Shown: positions 47,732-62,496, counted from the stretch's first letter. The stretch: 64,000 nucleotides of DNA from Halisarca cf. caerulea (GCA_963170055.1 CAUJGJ010000107.1:1-64000); one strand, 5' to 3'. The notes: generated by a model from the letters alone, not told the origin. Translations and numbers: made by a program.

Positions 47732-50539
47732 TGGACAAACATGAAGTTTCTGAAGTGCTGTGGGCGTATTTGTGTAGTATTGGATATGCTGGTGCTAATA
47801 CCAATATTTGGCACTAGCACCACGCACATTCCGATTGGACACACATGAAGATTTTTAACTACTGTGGGCGTATTTGTGTAATGTTGGATATGCTGGTGCT
47901 AATACAAATATTTGGTACTAGCACCACGCACATTCCCAGTGGACACACATGACCTTTCTGAAGTGCTGTGGGCGTATTTGTGTAGTGTTGGATATGGTGG
48001 TGCTAATACCAATATTTGTCACTAGCACCACGCACATTCCCAGTGGACACACATGACCTTTCTGAAGTGCTGTGGGCGTATTTGTGTAGTGTTGGATATG
48101 CTGGTGCTAATACCAATATTTGGCACTAGCACCACGCACATTCCCAGTAGACACACATTAAGTTTCTGAAGTGCTGTGGGCGTATTTGTGTAGTGTTGGA
48201 TATGCTGGTGCTAATACCAATATTTGGCACTAGCACCACACACATTCGCAGTGGACACACATGAAGTTTCTGAAGTTCTGTGGGCGTATTTGTGTAGTGT
48301 TGGATATGCTGGTGCTAATACCAATATTTGGCACTAGCACCACGCACATTCCCAGTGGACACACATGAAGTTTCTGAAGTGCTGTGGGCGTATTTGTGTA
48401 GTGTTGGATATGGTGGTGCTAATACCAATATTTGGCACTAGCACCACACACATTCCCAGAGGACACACATGAAGATTTTTAACTACTGAGGAAGTATTTG
48501 TGTAGTGTTGGATATGCTGGTGCTAATACCAATATTTGGCACTAGCACCACGCACATTCCCAGTGGACACACATGACTTTTCTGAAGTGCTGTAGGCGTA
48601 TTTGTGTAGTGTTGGATATGCTGGTGCTAATACCAATATTTGGCACTAGCACCACGCACATTCCCAGTGGACACACATGACCATTCTGAAGTGCTGTGGG
48701 CGTATATGTGTAGTGTTGGATATGCTGGTGCTAATACAAATATTTGGTACTAGCACCACGCACATTCCCAGTAGACACACATTAAGTTTCTGAAGATCTG
48801 TGGGCGTATTTGTGTAGTGTTGGATATGCTGGTGCTAATACCAATATTTGGCACTAGCACCACACACATTCCCAGTGGACACACATGAAGATTCTTAACA
48901 ACTGTGGGCGTATTTGTGTAATGTTGGATATGCTGGTGCTAATACCAATATTTGGCACTGGCACCAAGCGCATTCCCAGTGGAAACACATGACCTTTCTG
49001 AAGTACTGTGGGCGTATTTGTGTAGTGTTGGATGTGGTGGTGCTAATACCAATATTTGTCACTAGCACCACGCACATTCCCAGTGGACACACATGAAGTT
49101 TCTGAAGTGCTGTGGGCGTATTTGTGTAGTGTTGGATATGGTGGTGCTAATACCAATATTTGGCACTAGCACCACGCACTTTCCCAGTGGACACACATGA
49201 AGTTTCTTATATGCTGTGGGCGTATTTGTGTAGTGTTGGATATGGTGGTGCTAATACCAATATTTGGCACTAGCACCACGCACATTGTCAGGGGACACAC
49301 ATGAAGTTTCTGAAGTGCTGTGGGCGTATCTGTGTAGTGTTATATATGCTGGTGCTAATACCAATATTTGGCACTAGCACCACGCACATTCCCAGTGGAC
49401 ACACATGAAGTTTCTGAAGTGCTGTGGGCGTATTTGTGTAGTGTTGGATATGGTGGTGCTAATACCAACATTTGGCACTAGCACCACGCACATTCCCATT
49501 TGACACACATGAAGATTTTTAACTACTGTGGGCGTATTTGTGTAGTGTTGGATATGCTGGTGCTAATACCAATATTTGGCACTAGCACCACGCACATTCC
49601 CAGTGGACACACATGACCTTTCTGAAGTGCTGTGGGCGTATTTGTGTAGTGTTTGATATGGTGGTGCTAATACCAATATTTGGCACTAGCACCACGCACA
49701 TTCCCAGTGGACACACATGACCTTTCTGAAGTGCTGTGGGCGTATTTGTGTAATGTTGGATATGCTGGTGCTAATACCAATATTTGGCACTAGCACCACG
49801 CACATTCCCAGTAGACACACATTAAGTTTTTTAAGTGCTGAGGGCGTATTTGTGTAGTGTTGTATATGCTGGTGCTAATACCAATATTTGGCACTAGCAC
49901 CACGCACATTCTCAGGGGACACACATGAAGTTTCTGAAGATCTGTGGGCGTATCTGTGTAGTGTTGGATATGCTGGTGCTAATACCAATATTTGAAACTA
50001 GCACCACGCACATTCCCAGTGGACAAACATGAAGTTTCTGAAGTGCTGTGGGCGTATTTGTATAGTGTTGGATATGCTGGTGCTAATACCAATATTTGGC
50101 ACTAGCACCACGCACATTCCGATTGGACACACATGAAGATTTTTAACTACTGTGGGCGTATTTGTGTAATGTTGGATATGCTGGTGCTAATACCAATATT
50201 TGGTACTAGCACCACGCACATTCCCAGTGGACACACATGAAGTTTCTGAAGTGCTGTGGGCGTATTTGTGTAGTGTTGGATATGGTGGTGCTAATACCAA
50301 TATTTGTCACTAGCACCACGCACATTCCCAGTGGACACACATGACCTTTCTGAAGTACTGTGGGCGTATTTGTGTAGTGTTGGATATGCTGGTGCTAATA
50401 CCAATATTTGGCACTAGCACCACGCACATTCCCAGTAGACACACATTAAGTTTCTGAAGTGCTGTGGGCGTATTTGTGTAGTGTTGGATATGCTGGTGCT
50501 AATACCAATATTTGGCACTAGCACCACGCACATTCCCAG
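47732..50539. repeat. 27-monomer HOR unit (2808 bp), copy 1
   Basis: Order a-b-x-x-c*-d-g-h-i-j-k-l-m-n-o-p, the ccaacatttgg monomer, b-like, w-x-v-q-a-b and three linkers. The h monomer has actgaggaag, q has atatttgaaac and the second a has gtatagtgttgg. All of these recur in the next unit. The next unit begins again with a (gtattgg) at 50540. Confidence 0.88.
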
Positions 50540-53139
50540 TGGACAAACATGAAGTTTCTGAAGTGCTGTGGGCGTATTTGTGTAGTATTGGATATGCTGG
50601 TGCTAATACCAATATTTGGCACTAGCACCACGCACATTCCGATTGGACACACATGAAGATTTTTAACTACTGTGGGCGTATTTGTGTAATGTTGGATATG
50701 CTGGTGCTAATACAAATATTTGGTACTAGCACCACGCACATTCCCAGTGGACACACATGACCTTTCTGAAGTGCTGTGGGCGTATTTGTGTAGTGTTGGA
50801 TATGGTGGTGCTAATACCAATATTTGTCACTAGCACCACGCACATTCCCAGTGGACACACATGACCTTTCTGAAGTGCTGTGGGCGTATTTGTGTAGTGT
50901 TGGATATGCTGGTGCTAATACCAATATTTGGCACTAGCACCACGCACATTCCCAGTAGACACACATTAAGTTTCTGAAGTGCTGTGGGCGTATTTGTGTA
51001 GTGTTGGATATGCTGGTGCTAATACCAATATTTGGCACTAGCACCACACACATTCGCAGTGGACACACATGAAGTTTCTGAAGTTCTGTGGGCGTATTTG
51101 TGTAGTGTTGGATATGCTGGTGCTAATACCAATATTTGGCACTAGCACCACGCACATTCCCAGTGGACACACATGAAGTTTCTGAAGTGCTGTGGGCGTA
51201 TTTGTGTAGTGTTGGATATGGTGGTGCTAATACCAATATTTGGCACTAGCACCACACACATTCCCAGAGGACACACATGAAGATTTTTAACTACTGAGGA
51301 AGTATTTGTGTAGTGTTGGATATGCTGGTGCTAATACCAATATTTGGCACTAGCACCACGCACATTCCCAGTGGACACACATGACTTTTCTGAAGTGCTG
51401 TAGGCGTATTTGTGTAGTGTTGGATATGGTGGTGCTAATACCAATATTTGGCACTAGCACCACGCACATTCCCAGTGGACACACATGACCATTCTGAAGT
51501 GCTGTGGGCGTATATGTGTAGTGTTGGATATGCTGGTGCTAATACAAATATTTGGTACTAGCACCACGCACATTCCCAGTAGACACACATTAAGTTTCTG
51601 AAGATCTGTGGGCGTATTTGTGTAGTGTTGGATATGCTGGTGCTAATACCAATATTTGGCACTGGCACCAAGCGCATTCCCAGTGGAAACACATGACCTT
51701 TCTGAAGTACTGTGGGCGTATTTGTGTAGTGTTGGATGTGGTGGTGCTAATACCAATATTTGTCACTAGCACCACGCACATTCCCAGTGGACACACATGA
51801 AGTTTCTGAAGTGCTGTGGGCGTATTTGTGTAGTGTTGGATATGGTGGTGCTAATACCAATATTTGGCACTAGCACCACGCACTTTCCCAGTGGACACAC
51901 ATGAAGTTTCTTATATGCTGTGGGCGTATTTGTGTAGTGTTGGATATGGTGGTGCTAATACCAATATTTGGCACTAGCACCACGCACATTGTCAGGGGAC
52001 ACACATGAAGTTTCTGAAGTGCTGTGGGCGTATCTGTGTAGTGTTATATATGCTGGTGCTAATACCAATATTTGGCACTAGCACCACGCACATTCCCAGT
52101 GGACACACATGAAGTTTCTGAAGTGCTGTGGGCGTATTTGTGTAGTGTTGGATATGGTGGTGCTAATACCAACATTTGGCACTAGCACCACGCACATTCC
52201 CATTTGACACACATGAAGATTTTTAACTACTGTGGGCGTATTTGTGTAGTGTTGGATATGCTGGTGCTAATACCAATATTTGGCACTAGCACCACGCACA
52301 TTCCCAGTGGACACACATGACCTTTCTGAAGTGCTGTGGGCGTATTTGTGTAGTGTTTGATATGGTGGTGCTAATACCAATATTTGGCACTAGCACCACG
52401 CACATTCCCAGTGGACACACATGACCTTTCTGAAGTGCTGTGGGCGTATTTGTGTAATGTTGGATATGCTGGTGCTAATACCAATATTTGGCACTAGCAC
52501 CACGCACATTCCCAGTAGACACACATTAAGTTTTTTAAGTGCTGAGGGCGTATTTGTGTAGTGTTGTATATGCTGGTGCTAATACCAATATTTGGCACTA
52601 GCACCACGCACATTCTCAGGGGACACACATGAAGTTTCTGAAGATCTGTGGGCGTATCTGTGTAGTGTTGGATATGCTGGTGCTAATACCAATATTTGAA
52701 ACTAGCACCACGCACATTCCCAGTGGACAAACATGAAGTTTCTGAAGTGCTGTGGGCGTATTTGTATAGTGTTGGATATGCTGGTGCTAATACCAATATT
52801 TGGCACTAGCACCACGCACATTCCGATTGGACACACATGAAGATTTTTAACTACTGTGGGCGTATTTGTGTAATGTTGGATATGCTGGTGCTAATACCAA
52901 TATTTGGTACTAGCACCACGCACATTCCCAGTGGACACACATGAAGTTTCTGAAGTGCTGTGGGCGTATTTGTGTAGTGTTGGATATGGTGGTGCTAATA
53001 CCAATATTTGTCACTAGCACCACGCACATTCCCAGTGGACAAACATGACCTTTCTGAAGTACTGTGGGCGTATTTGTGTAGTGTTGGATATGCTGGTGCT
53101 AATACCAATATTTGGCACTAGCACCACGCACATTCCCAG
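50540..53139. repeat. 27-monomer HOR unit, copy 2 (25 monomers shown, one fused)
   Basis: It aligns to 47732 onward at 2808, and after 51580 at 2704. The monomer at 51580-51683 starts as k and ends as l (cactggcaccaagcgc), removing one monomer. The i monomer has ggtggtg where copy 1 has gctgg. The homology extends one more monomer, to 53243. Confidence 0.88.
51580..51683. repeat. Chimeric k/l monomer
   Basis: The 5' part reads attaagtttctgaagatctg (class k). The 3' part reads cactggcaccaagcgc (class l). Copy 1 of the HOR has separate k (48772) and l (48876). The exchange point lies between monomer positions 30 and 85, in sequence that k and l largely share. Confidence 0.9.
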
Positions 53140-54595
53140 TAGACACACATTAAGTTTCTGAAGTGCTGTGGGCGTATTTGTGTAGTGTTGGATATGCTGG
53201 TGCTAATACCAATATTTGGCACTAGCACCACACACATTCGCAGTGGACACACATGAAGTTTCTGAAGTTCTGTGGGCGTATTTGTGTAGTGTTGGATATG
53301 CTGGTGCTAATACCAATATTTGGCACTAGCACCACGCACATTCCCAGTGGACACACATGAAGTTTCTGAAGTGCTGTGGGCGTATTTGTGTAGTGTTGGA
53401 TATGGTGGTGCTAATACCAATATTTGGCACTAGCACCACGCACATTCCCAGTGGACACACATGAAGTTTCTGAAGTGCTGTGGGCATATTTTTGTAGTGT
53501 TGGATATGCTGGTGCTAATACCAATATTTGGCACTAGCACCACGCACATTCCCAGTGGACACACATAACCTTTCTGAAGTACTGTGGGCGTATTTGTGTA
53601 GTGTTGGATATGCTGGTGCTAATACCAATATTTGGCACTAGCACCACGCACATTCCCAGTAGACACACATTAAGTTTCTGAAGTGCTGTGGGCGTATTTG
53701 TGTAGTGTTGGATATGCTGGTGCTAATACCAATATTTGGCACTAGCACCACACACATTCGCAGTGGACACACATGAAGTTTCTGAAGTTCTGTGGGCGTA
53801 TTTGTGTAGTGTTGGATATGCTGGTGCTAATACCAATATTTGGCACTAGCACCACGCACATTCCCAGTGGACACACATGACCTTTCTGAAGTGCTGTGGG
53901 CGTATTTGTGTAGTGTTGGATATGGTGGTGCTAATACCAATATTTGGCACTAGCACCACGCACATTCCCAGTGGACACACATGAAGTTTCTGAAGTGCTG
54001 TGGGCATATTTTTGTAGTGTTGGATATGCTGGTGCTAATACCAATATTTGGCACTAGCACCACGCACATTCCCAGTGGACACACATGAAGTTCCTGAAGT
54101 GCTGTGGGCGTATTTGTGTAGTGTTGGATATGGTGGTGCTAATACCAATATTTGGCACTAGCACCACACACATTCCCAGAGGACACACATGAAGATTTTT
54201 AACTACTGTGGAAGTATTTGTGTAATGTTGGATGTGCTGGTGCTAATACCAATATTTGGCACTAGCACCACGCACATTCCCAGTGGACACACATGACCTT
54301 TCTGAAGTGCTGTAGGCGTATTTGTGTAGTGTTGGATATGGTGGTGCTAATACCAATATTTGGCACTAGCACCACGCACATTCCCAGTGGACACACATGA
54401 CCTTTCTGAAGTGCTGTGGGCGTATATGTGTAGTGTTGGATATGCTGGTGCTAATACAAATATTTGGTACTAGCACCACGCACATTCCCAGTGGACACAC
54501 ATGACCTTTCTGAAGTGCTGTGGTCGCATTTGTGTAGTGTTGGATATGCTGGTGCTAATACCAATATTTGGCACTAGCACCACGCACATTGTCAG
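53140..54595. repeat. 5-monomer tandems leading to a z/o chimera (14 monomers, 1456 bp)
   Basis: c*-d-g-f-x, c*-d-x-f-g, h-i-j-z. The monomer at 53556 has cacataacc. The last monomer (54492) starts as z (gtggtcgcatttg) and ends as o (attgtcag), so p follows at 54596. This block repeats 55740-57195 almost exactly, where z ends cccag instead. Confidence 0.87.
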
Positions 54596-57500
54596 GGGAC
54601 ACACATGAAGTTTCTGAAGTGCTGTGGGCGTATCTGTGTAGTGTTATATATGCTGGTGCTAATACCAATATTTGGCACTAGCACCACGCACATTCCCAGT
54701 GGACACACATGAAGTTTCTGAAGTGCTGTGGGCGTATTTGTGTAGTGTTGGATATGGTGGTGCTAATACCAACATTTGGCACTAGCACCACGCACATTCC
54801 CATTTGACACACATGAAGATTTTTAACTACTGTGGGCGTATTTGTGTAGTGTTGGATATGCTGGTGCTAATACCAATATTTGGCACTAGCACCACGCACA
54901 TTCCCAGTGGACACACATGACCTTTCTGAAGTGCTGTGGGCGTATTTGTGTAGTGTTTGATATGGTGGTGCTAATACCAATATTTGGCACTAGCACCACG
55001 CACATTCCCAGTGGACACACATGACCTTTCTGAAGTGCTGTGGGCGTATTTGTGTAATGTTGGATATGCTGGTGCTAATACCAATATTTGGCACTAGCAC
55101 CACGCACATTCCCAGTAGACACACATTAAGTTTTTTAAGTGCTGAGGGCGTATTTGTGTAGTGTTGTATATGCTGGTGCTAATACCAATATTTGGCACTA
55201 GCACCACGCACATTCTCAGGGGACACACATGACCTTTCTGAAGATCTGTGGGCGTATCTGTGTAGTGTTGGATATGCTGGTGCTAATACCAATATTTGAA
55301 ACTAGCACCACGCACATTCCCAGTGGACAAACATGAAGTTTCTGAAGTGCTGTGGGCGTATTTGTATAGTGTTGGATATGCTGGTGCTAATACCAATATT
55401 TGGCACTAGCACCACGCACATTCCGATTGGACACACATGAAGATTTTTAACTACTGTGGGCGTATTTGTGTAATGTTGGATATGCTGGTGCTAATACCAA
55501 TATTTGGTACTAGCACCACGCACATTCCCAGTGGACACACATGAAGTTTCTGAAGTGCTGTGGGCGTATTTGTGTAGTGTTGGATATGGTGGTGCTAATA
55601 CCAATATTTGTCACTAGCACCACGCACATTCCCAGTGGACACACATGACCTTTCTGAAGTACTGTGGGCGTATTTGTGTAGTGTTGGATATGCTGGTGCT
55701 AATACCAATATTTGGCACTAGCACCACGCACATTCCCAGTAGACACACATTAAGTTTCTGAAGTGCTGTGGGCGTATTTGTGTAGTGTTGGATATGCTGG
55801 TGCTAATACCAATATTTGGCACTAGCACCACACACATTCGCAGTGGACACACATGAAGTTTCTGAAGTTCTGTGGGCGTATTTGTGTAGTGTTGGATATG
55901 CTGGTGCTAATACCAATATTTGGCACTAGCACCACGCACATTCCCAGTGGACACACATGAAGTTTCTGAAGTGCTGTGGGCGTATTTGTGTAGTGTTGGA
56001 TATGGTGGTGCTAATACCAATATTTGGCACTAGCACCACGCACATTCCCAGTGGACACACATGAAGTTTCTGAAGTGCTGTGGGCATATTTTTGTAGTGT
56101 TGGATATGCTGGTGCTAATACCAATATTTGGCACTAGCACCACGCACATTCCCAGTGGACACACATGACCTTTCTGAAGTACTGTGGGCGTATTTGTGTA
56201 GTGTTGGATATGCTGGTGCTAATACCAATATTTGGCACTAGCACCACGCACATTCCCAGTAGACACACATTAAGTTTCTGAAGTGCTGTGGGCGTATTTG
56301 TGTAGTGTTGGATATGCTGGTGCTAATACCAATATTTGGCACTAGCACCACACACATTCGCAGTGGACACACATGAAGTTTCTGAAGTTCTGTGGGCGTA
56401 TTTGTGTAGTGTTGGATATGCTGGTGCTAATACCAATATTTGGCACTAGCACCACGCACATTCCCAGTGGACACACATGACCTTTCTGAAGTGCTGTGGG
56501 CGTATTTGTGTAGTGTTGGATATGGTGGTGCTAATACCAATATTTGGCACTAGCACCACGCACATTCCCAGTGGACACACATGAAGTTTCTGAAGTGCTG
56601 TGGGCATATTTTTGTAGTGTTGGATATGCTGGTGCTAATACCAATATTTGGCACTAGCACCACGCACATTCCCAGTGGACACACATGAAGTTCCTGAAGT
56701 GCTGTGGGCGTATTTGTGTAGTGTTGGATATGGTGGTGCTAATACCAATATTTGGCACTAGCACCACACACATTCCCAGAGGACACACATGAAGATTTTT
56801 AACTACTGTGGAAGTATTTGTGTAATGTTGGATGTGCTGGTGCTAATACCAATATTTGGCACTAGCACCACGCACATTCCCAGTGGACACACATGACCTT
56901 TCTGAAGTGCTGTAGGCGTATTTGTGTAGTGTTGGATATGGTGGTGCTAATACCAATATTTGGCACTAGCACCACGCACATTCCCAGTGGACACACATGA
57001 CCTTTCTGAAGTGCTGTGGGCGTATATGTGTAGTGTTGGATATGCTGGTGCTAATACAAATATTTGGTACTAGCACCACGCACATTCCCAGTGGACACAC
57101 ATGACCTTTCTGAAGTGCTGTGGTCGCATTTGTGTAGTGTTGGATATGCTGGTGCTAATACCAATATTTGGCACTAGCACCACGCACATTCCCAGTAGAC
57201 ACACATTAAGTTTCTGAAGTGCTGTGGGCGTATTTGTGTAGTGTTGGATATGCTGGTGCTAATACCAATATTTGGCACTAGCACCACACACATTCGCAGT
57301 GGACACACATGAAGTTTCTGAAGTTCTGTGGGCGTATTTGTGTAGTGTTGGATATGCTGGTGCTAATACCAATATTTGGCACTAGCACCACGCACATTCC
57401 CAGTGGACACACATGAAGTTTCTGAAGTGCTGTGGGCGTATTTGTGTAGTGTTGGATATGGTGGTGCTAATACCAATATTTGGCACTAGCACCACGCACA

Positions 57501-58027
57501 TTCCCAGTGGACACACATGAAGTTTCTGAAGTGCTGTGGGCATATTTTTGTAGTGTTGGATATGCTGGTGCTAATACCAATATTTGGCACTAGCACCACG
57601 CACATTCCCAGTGGACACACATGACCTTTCTGAAGTGCTGTGGGCGTATTTGTGTAGTGTTGGATATGCTGGTGCTAATACCAATATTTGGCACTAGCAC
57701 CACGCACATTCCCAGTAGACACACATTAAGTTTCTGAAGTGCTGTGGGCGTATTTGTGTAGTGTTGGATATGCTGGTGCTAATACCAATATTTGGCACTA
57801 GCACCACACACATTCGCAGTGGACACACATGAAGTTTCTGAAGTTCTGTGGGCGTATTTGTGTAGTGTTGGATATGCTGGTGCTAATACCAATATTTGGC
57901 ACTAGCACCACGCACATTCCCAGTGGACACACATGAAGTTTCTGAAGTGCTGTGGGCGTATTTGTGTAGTGTTGGATATGGTGGTGCTAATACCAATATT
58001 TGGCACTAGCACCACGCACATTCCCAG
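54596..58027. repeat. Segmental duplication, right copy, part 1 (33 monomers, 3432 bp)
   Basis: Matches 21838 onward at an offset of 32758 with the same monomer order. It also resembles 51996-54595 directly to its left: the x monomer with gtaatg, q with atatttgaaac and a with gtatag are shared with the left neighbour and not with 21838. This part is therefore a mosaic of the distant and adjacent copies. The q monomer at 55220 has a private tgacc start. Confidence 0.87.
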
Positions 58028-58857
58028 TGGACACACATGAAGTTTCTGAAGTGCTGTGGGCGTATTTGTGTAGTGTTGGATATGCTGGTGCTAATACCAA
58101 TATTTGGCACTAGCACCACGCACTTTCCCAGTGGACACACATGAAGTTTCTTATATGCTGTGGGCGTATTTGTGTAGTGTTGGATATGGTGGTGCTAATA
58201 CCAATATTTGGCACTAGCACCACGCACATTCCCAGTGGACACACATGACCTTTCTGAAGTGCTGTGGGCGTATATGTGTAGTGTTGGATATGCTGGTGCT
58301 AATTCAAATATTTGGTACTAGCACCACGCACATTCCCAGTGGACACACATGACCTTTCTGAAGTGCTGTGGTCGCATTTGTGTAGTGTTATATATGCTGG
58401 TACTAATACCAATATTTGGCACTTGTACCACGCACATTCCCAGAGGACACACATGAAGTTTCTTAACTACTGTGGGCGTATTTTCTTAATGTTGGATATG
58501 CTGGTGCTAATACCAATATTTGGCACTAGCACCACGCACATTCCCAGTGGACACACATGACTTTTCTGAAGTGCTGTAGGCGTATTTGTGTAGTGTTGGA
58601 TATGGTGGTGCTAATACCAATATTTGGCACTAGCACCACGCACATTCCCAGTGGACACACATGACCTTTCTGAAGTACTGTGGGCGTATTTGTGTAATGT
58701 TGGATATGCTGGTGCTAATACCAATATTTGGCACTGGCACCACGCGCATTCCCAGTGGACACACATGACCTTTCTGAAGTACTGTGGGCGCATTTGTGTA
58801 GTGTGATGTGGTGGTGCTAATACCAATATTTGGCACTAGCACCACGCACATTCCCAG
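58028..58857. repeat. t-u-j-z-aa-i-r-s module, right copy (830 bp)
   Basis: Matches 25790-26619 with the f-j-z-aa-s insertion missing to its left, so the offset drops to 32238. Private variants are ctaattcaaatatttgg (58236) and tgttatatatgctggtac (58340). The s monomer has the shared 2-bp deletion. Confidence 0.88.
58756..58857. repeat. 102-bp class s monomer, right copy
   Basis: Same gtagtgtgatgtgg deletion as 26518-26619. It is a shared derived marker of the long duplication. Confidence 0.92.
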
Positions 58858-61352
58858 TGGACACACATGAAGTTTCTGAAGTGCTGTGGGCGTATTTGTG
58901 TAGTGTTGGATATGCTGGTGCTAATACCAATATTTGGCACTAGCACCACGCACTTTCCCAGTGGACACACATGAAGTTTCTTATATGCTGTGGGCGTATT
59001 TGTGTAGTGTTGGATATGGTGGTGCTAATACCAATATTTGGCACTAGCACCACGCACATTCTCAGGGGACACACATGAAGTTTCTGAAGATCTGTGGGCG
59101 TATCTGTGTAGTGTTGGATATGCTGGTGCTAATACCAATATTTGGCACTAGCACCACGCACATTCCCAGTGGACAAACATGAAGTTTCTGAAGTGCTGTG
59201 GGCGTATTTGTGTAGTGTTGGATATGCTGGTGCTAATACCAATATTTGGCACTAGCACCACGCACATTCCGATTGGACACACATGAAGATTTTTAACTAC
59301 TGTGGGCGTATTTGTGTAATGTTGGATATGCTGGTGCTAATACCAATATTTGGCACTAGCACCACGCACATTCCCAGTGGACACAAATGAAGTTTCTGAA
59401 GTGCTGTGGGCGTATTTGTGTAGTGTTGGATATGCTGGTGCTAATACCAATATTTGGCACTAGCACCACACACATTCGCAGTGGACACACATGAAGTTTC
59501 TGAAGTTCTGTGGGCGTATTTGTGTAGTGTTGGATATGCTGGTGCTAATACCAATATTTGGCACTAGCACCACGCACATTCCCAGTGGACACACATGAAG
59601 TTTCTGAAGTGCTGTTAGCGTATTTGTGTAGTGTTGGATATGGTGGTGCTAATACCAATATTTGGCACTAGCACCACGCACATTCCCAGTGAACACACAT
59701 GAAGTTTCTGAAGTGCTGTGGGCATATTTTTGTAGTGTTGGATATGCTGGTGCTAATACCAATATTTGGCACTAGCACCACGCACATTCCCAGTGGACAC
59801 ACATGAAGTTTCTGAAGTGCTGTGGGCGTATTTGTGTAGTGTTGGATATGGTGGTGCTAATACCAATATTTGGCACTAGCACCACGCACATTCCGATTGG
59901 ACACACATGAAGATTTTTAACTACTGTGGGCGTATTTGTGTAATGTTGGATATGGTGGTGCTAATACCAATATTTGGCACTAGCACCACGCACATTCCCA
60001 GTGGACACACATGAAGTTTCTGAAGTGCTGTGGGCGTATTTGTGTAGTGTTGGATATGCTGGTGCTAATACCAATATTTGGCACTAGCACCACACACATT
60101 CGCAGTGGACACACATGAAGTTTCTGAAGTTCTGTGGGCGTATTTGTGTAGTGTTGGATATGCTGGTGCTAATACCAATATTTGGCACTAGCACCACGCA
60201 CATTCCCAGTGGACACACATGAAGTTTCTGAAGTGCTGTTGGCGTATTTGTGTAGTGTTGGATATGGTGGTGCTAATACCAATATTTGGCACTAGCACCA
60301 CGCACATTCCCAGTGAACACACATGAAGTTTCTGAAGTGCTGTGGGCATATTTTTGTAGTGTTGGATATGCTGGTGCTAATACCAATATTTGGCACTAGC
60401 ACCACGCACATTCCCAGTGGACACACATGAAGTTTCTGAAGTGCTGTGGGCGTATTTGTGTAGTGTTGGATATGGTGGTGCTAATACCAATATTTGGCAC
60501 TAGCACCACACACATTCCCAGAGGACACACATGAAGATTTTTAACTACTGTGGAAGTATTTGTGTAATGTTGGATATGCTGGTGCTAATACCAATATTTG
60601 GCACTAGCACCACGCACATTCCCAGTGGACACACATGACTTTTCTGAAGTGCTGTAGGCGTATTTGTGTAGTGTTGGATATGGTGGTGCTAATACCAATA
60701 TTTGGCACTAGCACCACGCAAATTCCCAGTGGACACACATGACCTTTCTGAAGTGCTGTGGGCGTATATGTGTAGTGTTGGATATGCTGGTGCTAATACA
60801 AATATTTGGTACTAGCACCACGCACATTCCCAGAAGACACACATTAAGTTTCTGAAGATCTGTGGGCGTATTTGTGTAGTGTTGGATATGCTGGTGCTAA
60901 TACCAATATTTGGCACTAGCACCACACACATTCCCAGTGGACACACATGAAGATTCTTAACAACTGTGGGCGTATTTGTGTAATTTGGATATGCTGGTGC
61001 TAATACCAATATTTGGCACTGGCACCAAGCGCATTCCCAGTGGAAACACATGACCTTTCTGAAGTACTGTGGGCGTATTTGTGTAGTGTTGGATGTGGTG
61101 GTGCTAATACCAATATTTGTCACTAGCACCACGCACATTCCCAGTGGACACACATGAAGTTTCTGAAGTGCTGTGGGCGTATTTGTGTAGTGTTGGATAT
61201 GGTGGTGCTAATACCAATATTTGGCACTAGCACCACGCACTTTCCCAGTGGACACACATGAAGTTTCTTATATGCTGTGGGCTTATTTGTGTAGTGTTGG
61301 ATATGCTGGTGCTAATACCAATATTTGGCACTAGCACCACGCACATTGTCAG
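58858..61352. repeat. 24-monomer block, right copy of 26620-28906 (2495 bp)
   Basis: Order t-u-q-a-b-c-d-e-f-(g/a)-b-c-d-e-f-g-h-i-j-k-l-m-n-o. The re-entry chimera is g/a at 59802 instead of e/a at 27348, making this copy two monomers longer. Private variants are cacaaatgaag (59386), gctgttagcg (59594), cgcaaattccc (end of 60626-60729), and gggcttatttg (61249). The l monomer at 60938 has the shared 1-bp deletion. Confidence 0.88.
60938..61040. repeat. 103-bp class l monomer, right copy
   Basis: Same gtgtaatttgg deletion as 28492-28594. This copy keeps ggcaccaagcgc where the left copy has ggcacaaagcgc. Confidence 0.92.
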
Positions 61353-62496
61353 GGGACACACATGAAGTTTCTGAAGTGCTGTGGGCGTATCTGTGTAGTG
61401 TTATATATGCTGGTGCTAATACCAATATTTGGCACTAGCACCACGCACATTCCCAGTGGACACACATGAAGTTTCTGAAGTGCTGTGGGCGTATTTGTGT
61501 AGTGTTGGATATGGTGGTGCTAATACCAACATTTGGCACTAGCACCACGCACATTCCCATTTGACACACATGAAGATTTTTAACTACTGTGGGCGTATTT
61601 GTGTAGTGTTGGATATGCTGGTGCTAATACCAATATTTGGCACTAGCACCACGCACATTCCCAGTGGACACACATGACCTTTCTAAAGTGCTGTGGGCGT
61701 ATTTGTGTAGTGTTTGATATGGTGGTGCTAATACCAATATTTGGCACTAGCACCACGCACATTCCCAGTGGACACACATGACCTTTCTGAAGTGCTGTGG
61801 GCGTATTTGTGTAGTGTTGGATATGCTGGTGCTAATACCAATATTTGGCACTAGCACCACGCACATTCCCAGTAGAAACACATTAAGTTTTTTAAGTGCT
61901 GAGGGCGTATTTGTGTAGTGTTGTATATGCTGGTGCTAATACCAATATTTGGCACTAGCACCACGCACATTCTCAGGGGACACACATGAAGTTTCTGAAG
62001 ATCTGTGGGCGTATCTGTGTAGTGTTGGATATGCTGGTGCTAATACCAATATTTGGCACTAGCACCACGCACATTTTCAGTGGACAAACATGAAGTTTCT
62101 GAAGTGCTGTGGGCGTATTTGTGTAGTGTTGGATATGCTGGTGCTAATACCAATGTTTGGCACTAGCACCACGCACATTCCGATTGGACACACATGAAGA
62201 TTTTTAACTACTGTGGGCGTATTTGTGTAATGTTGGATATGCTGGTGCTAATACCAATATTTGGTACTAGCACCACGCACATTCCCAGTGGACACACATG
62301 ACCTTTCTGAAGTGCTGTGGGCGTATTTGTGTAGTGTTGGATATGGTGGTGCTAATACCAATATTTGGCACTAGCACCACGCACATTCCCAGTGGACACA
62401 CATGACCTTTCTGAAGTGCTGTGGGCGTATTTGTGTAGTGTTGGATATGCTGGTGCTAATACCAATATTTGGCACTAGCACCACGCACATTCCCAG
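61353..62496. repeat. 11-monomer p-module, right copy of 28907-30050 (1144 bp)
   Basis: Offset 32446. It shares cacattttcagtgg and accaatgtttgg. Private variants are acctttctaaag (61665) and cccagtagaaacac at the start of v (61873). The linker at 62289 has ggtggtg where the left copy has gctgg. Confidence 0.88.

Noticed and set aside
1268..61153. Dozens of 60-113 codon open reading frames on both strands with similar protein sequences
   Set aside because: They repeat with the satellite, overlap each other on both strands, restart wherever an ATG variant occurs and end at the monomer's fixed stops. They have no recognisable domain, splice or promoter context. Their lengths follow from the 104-bp period, so I list no CDS.
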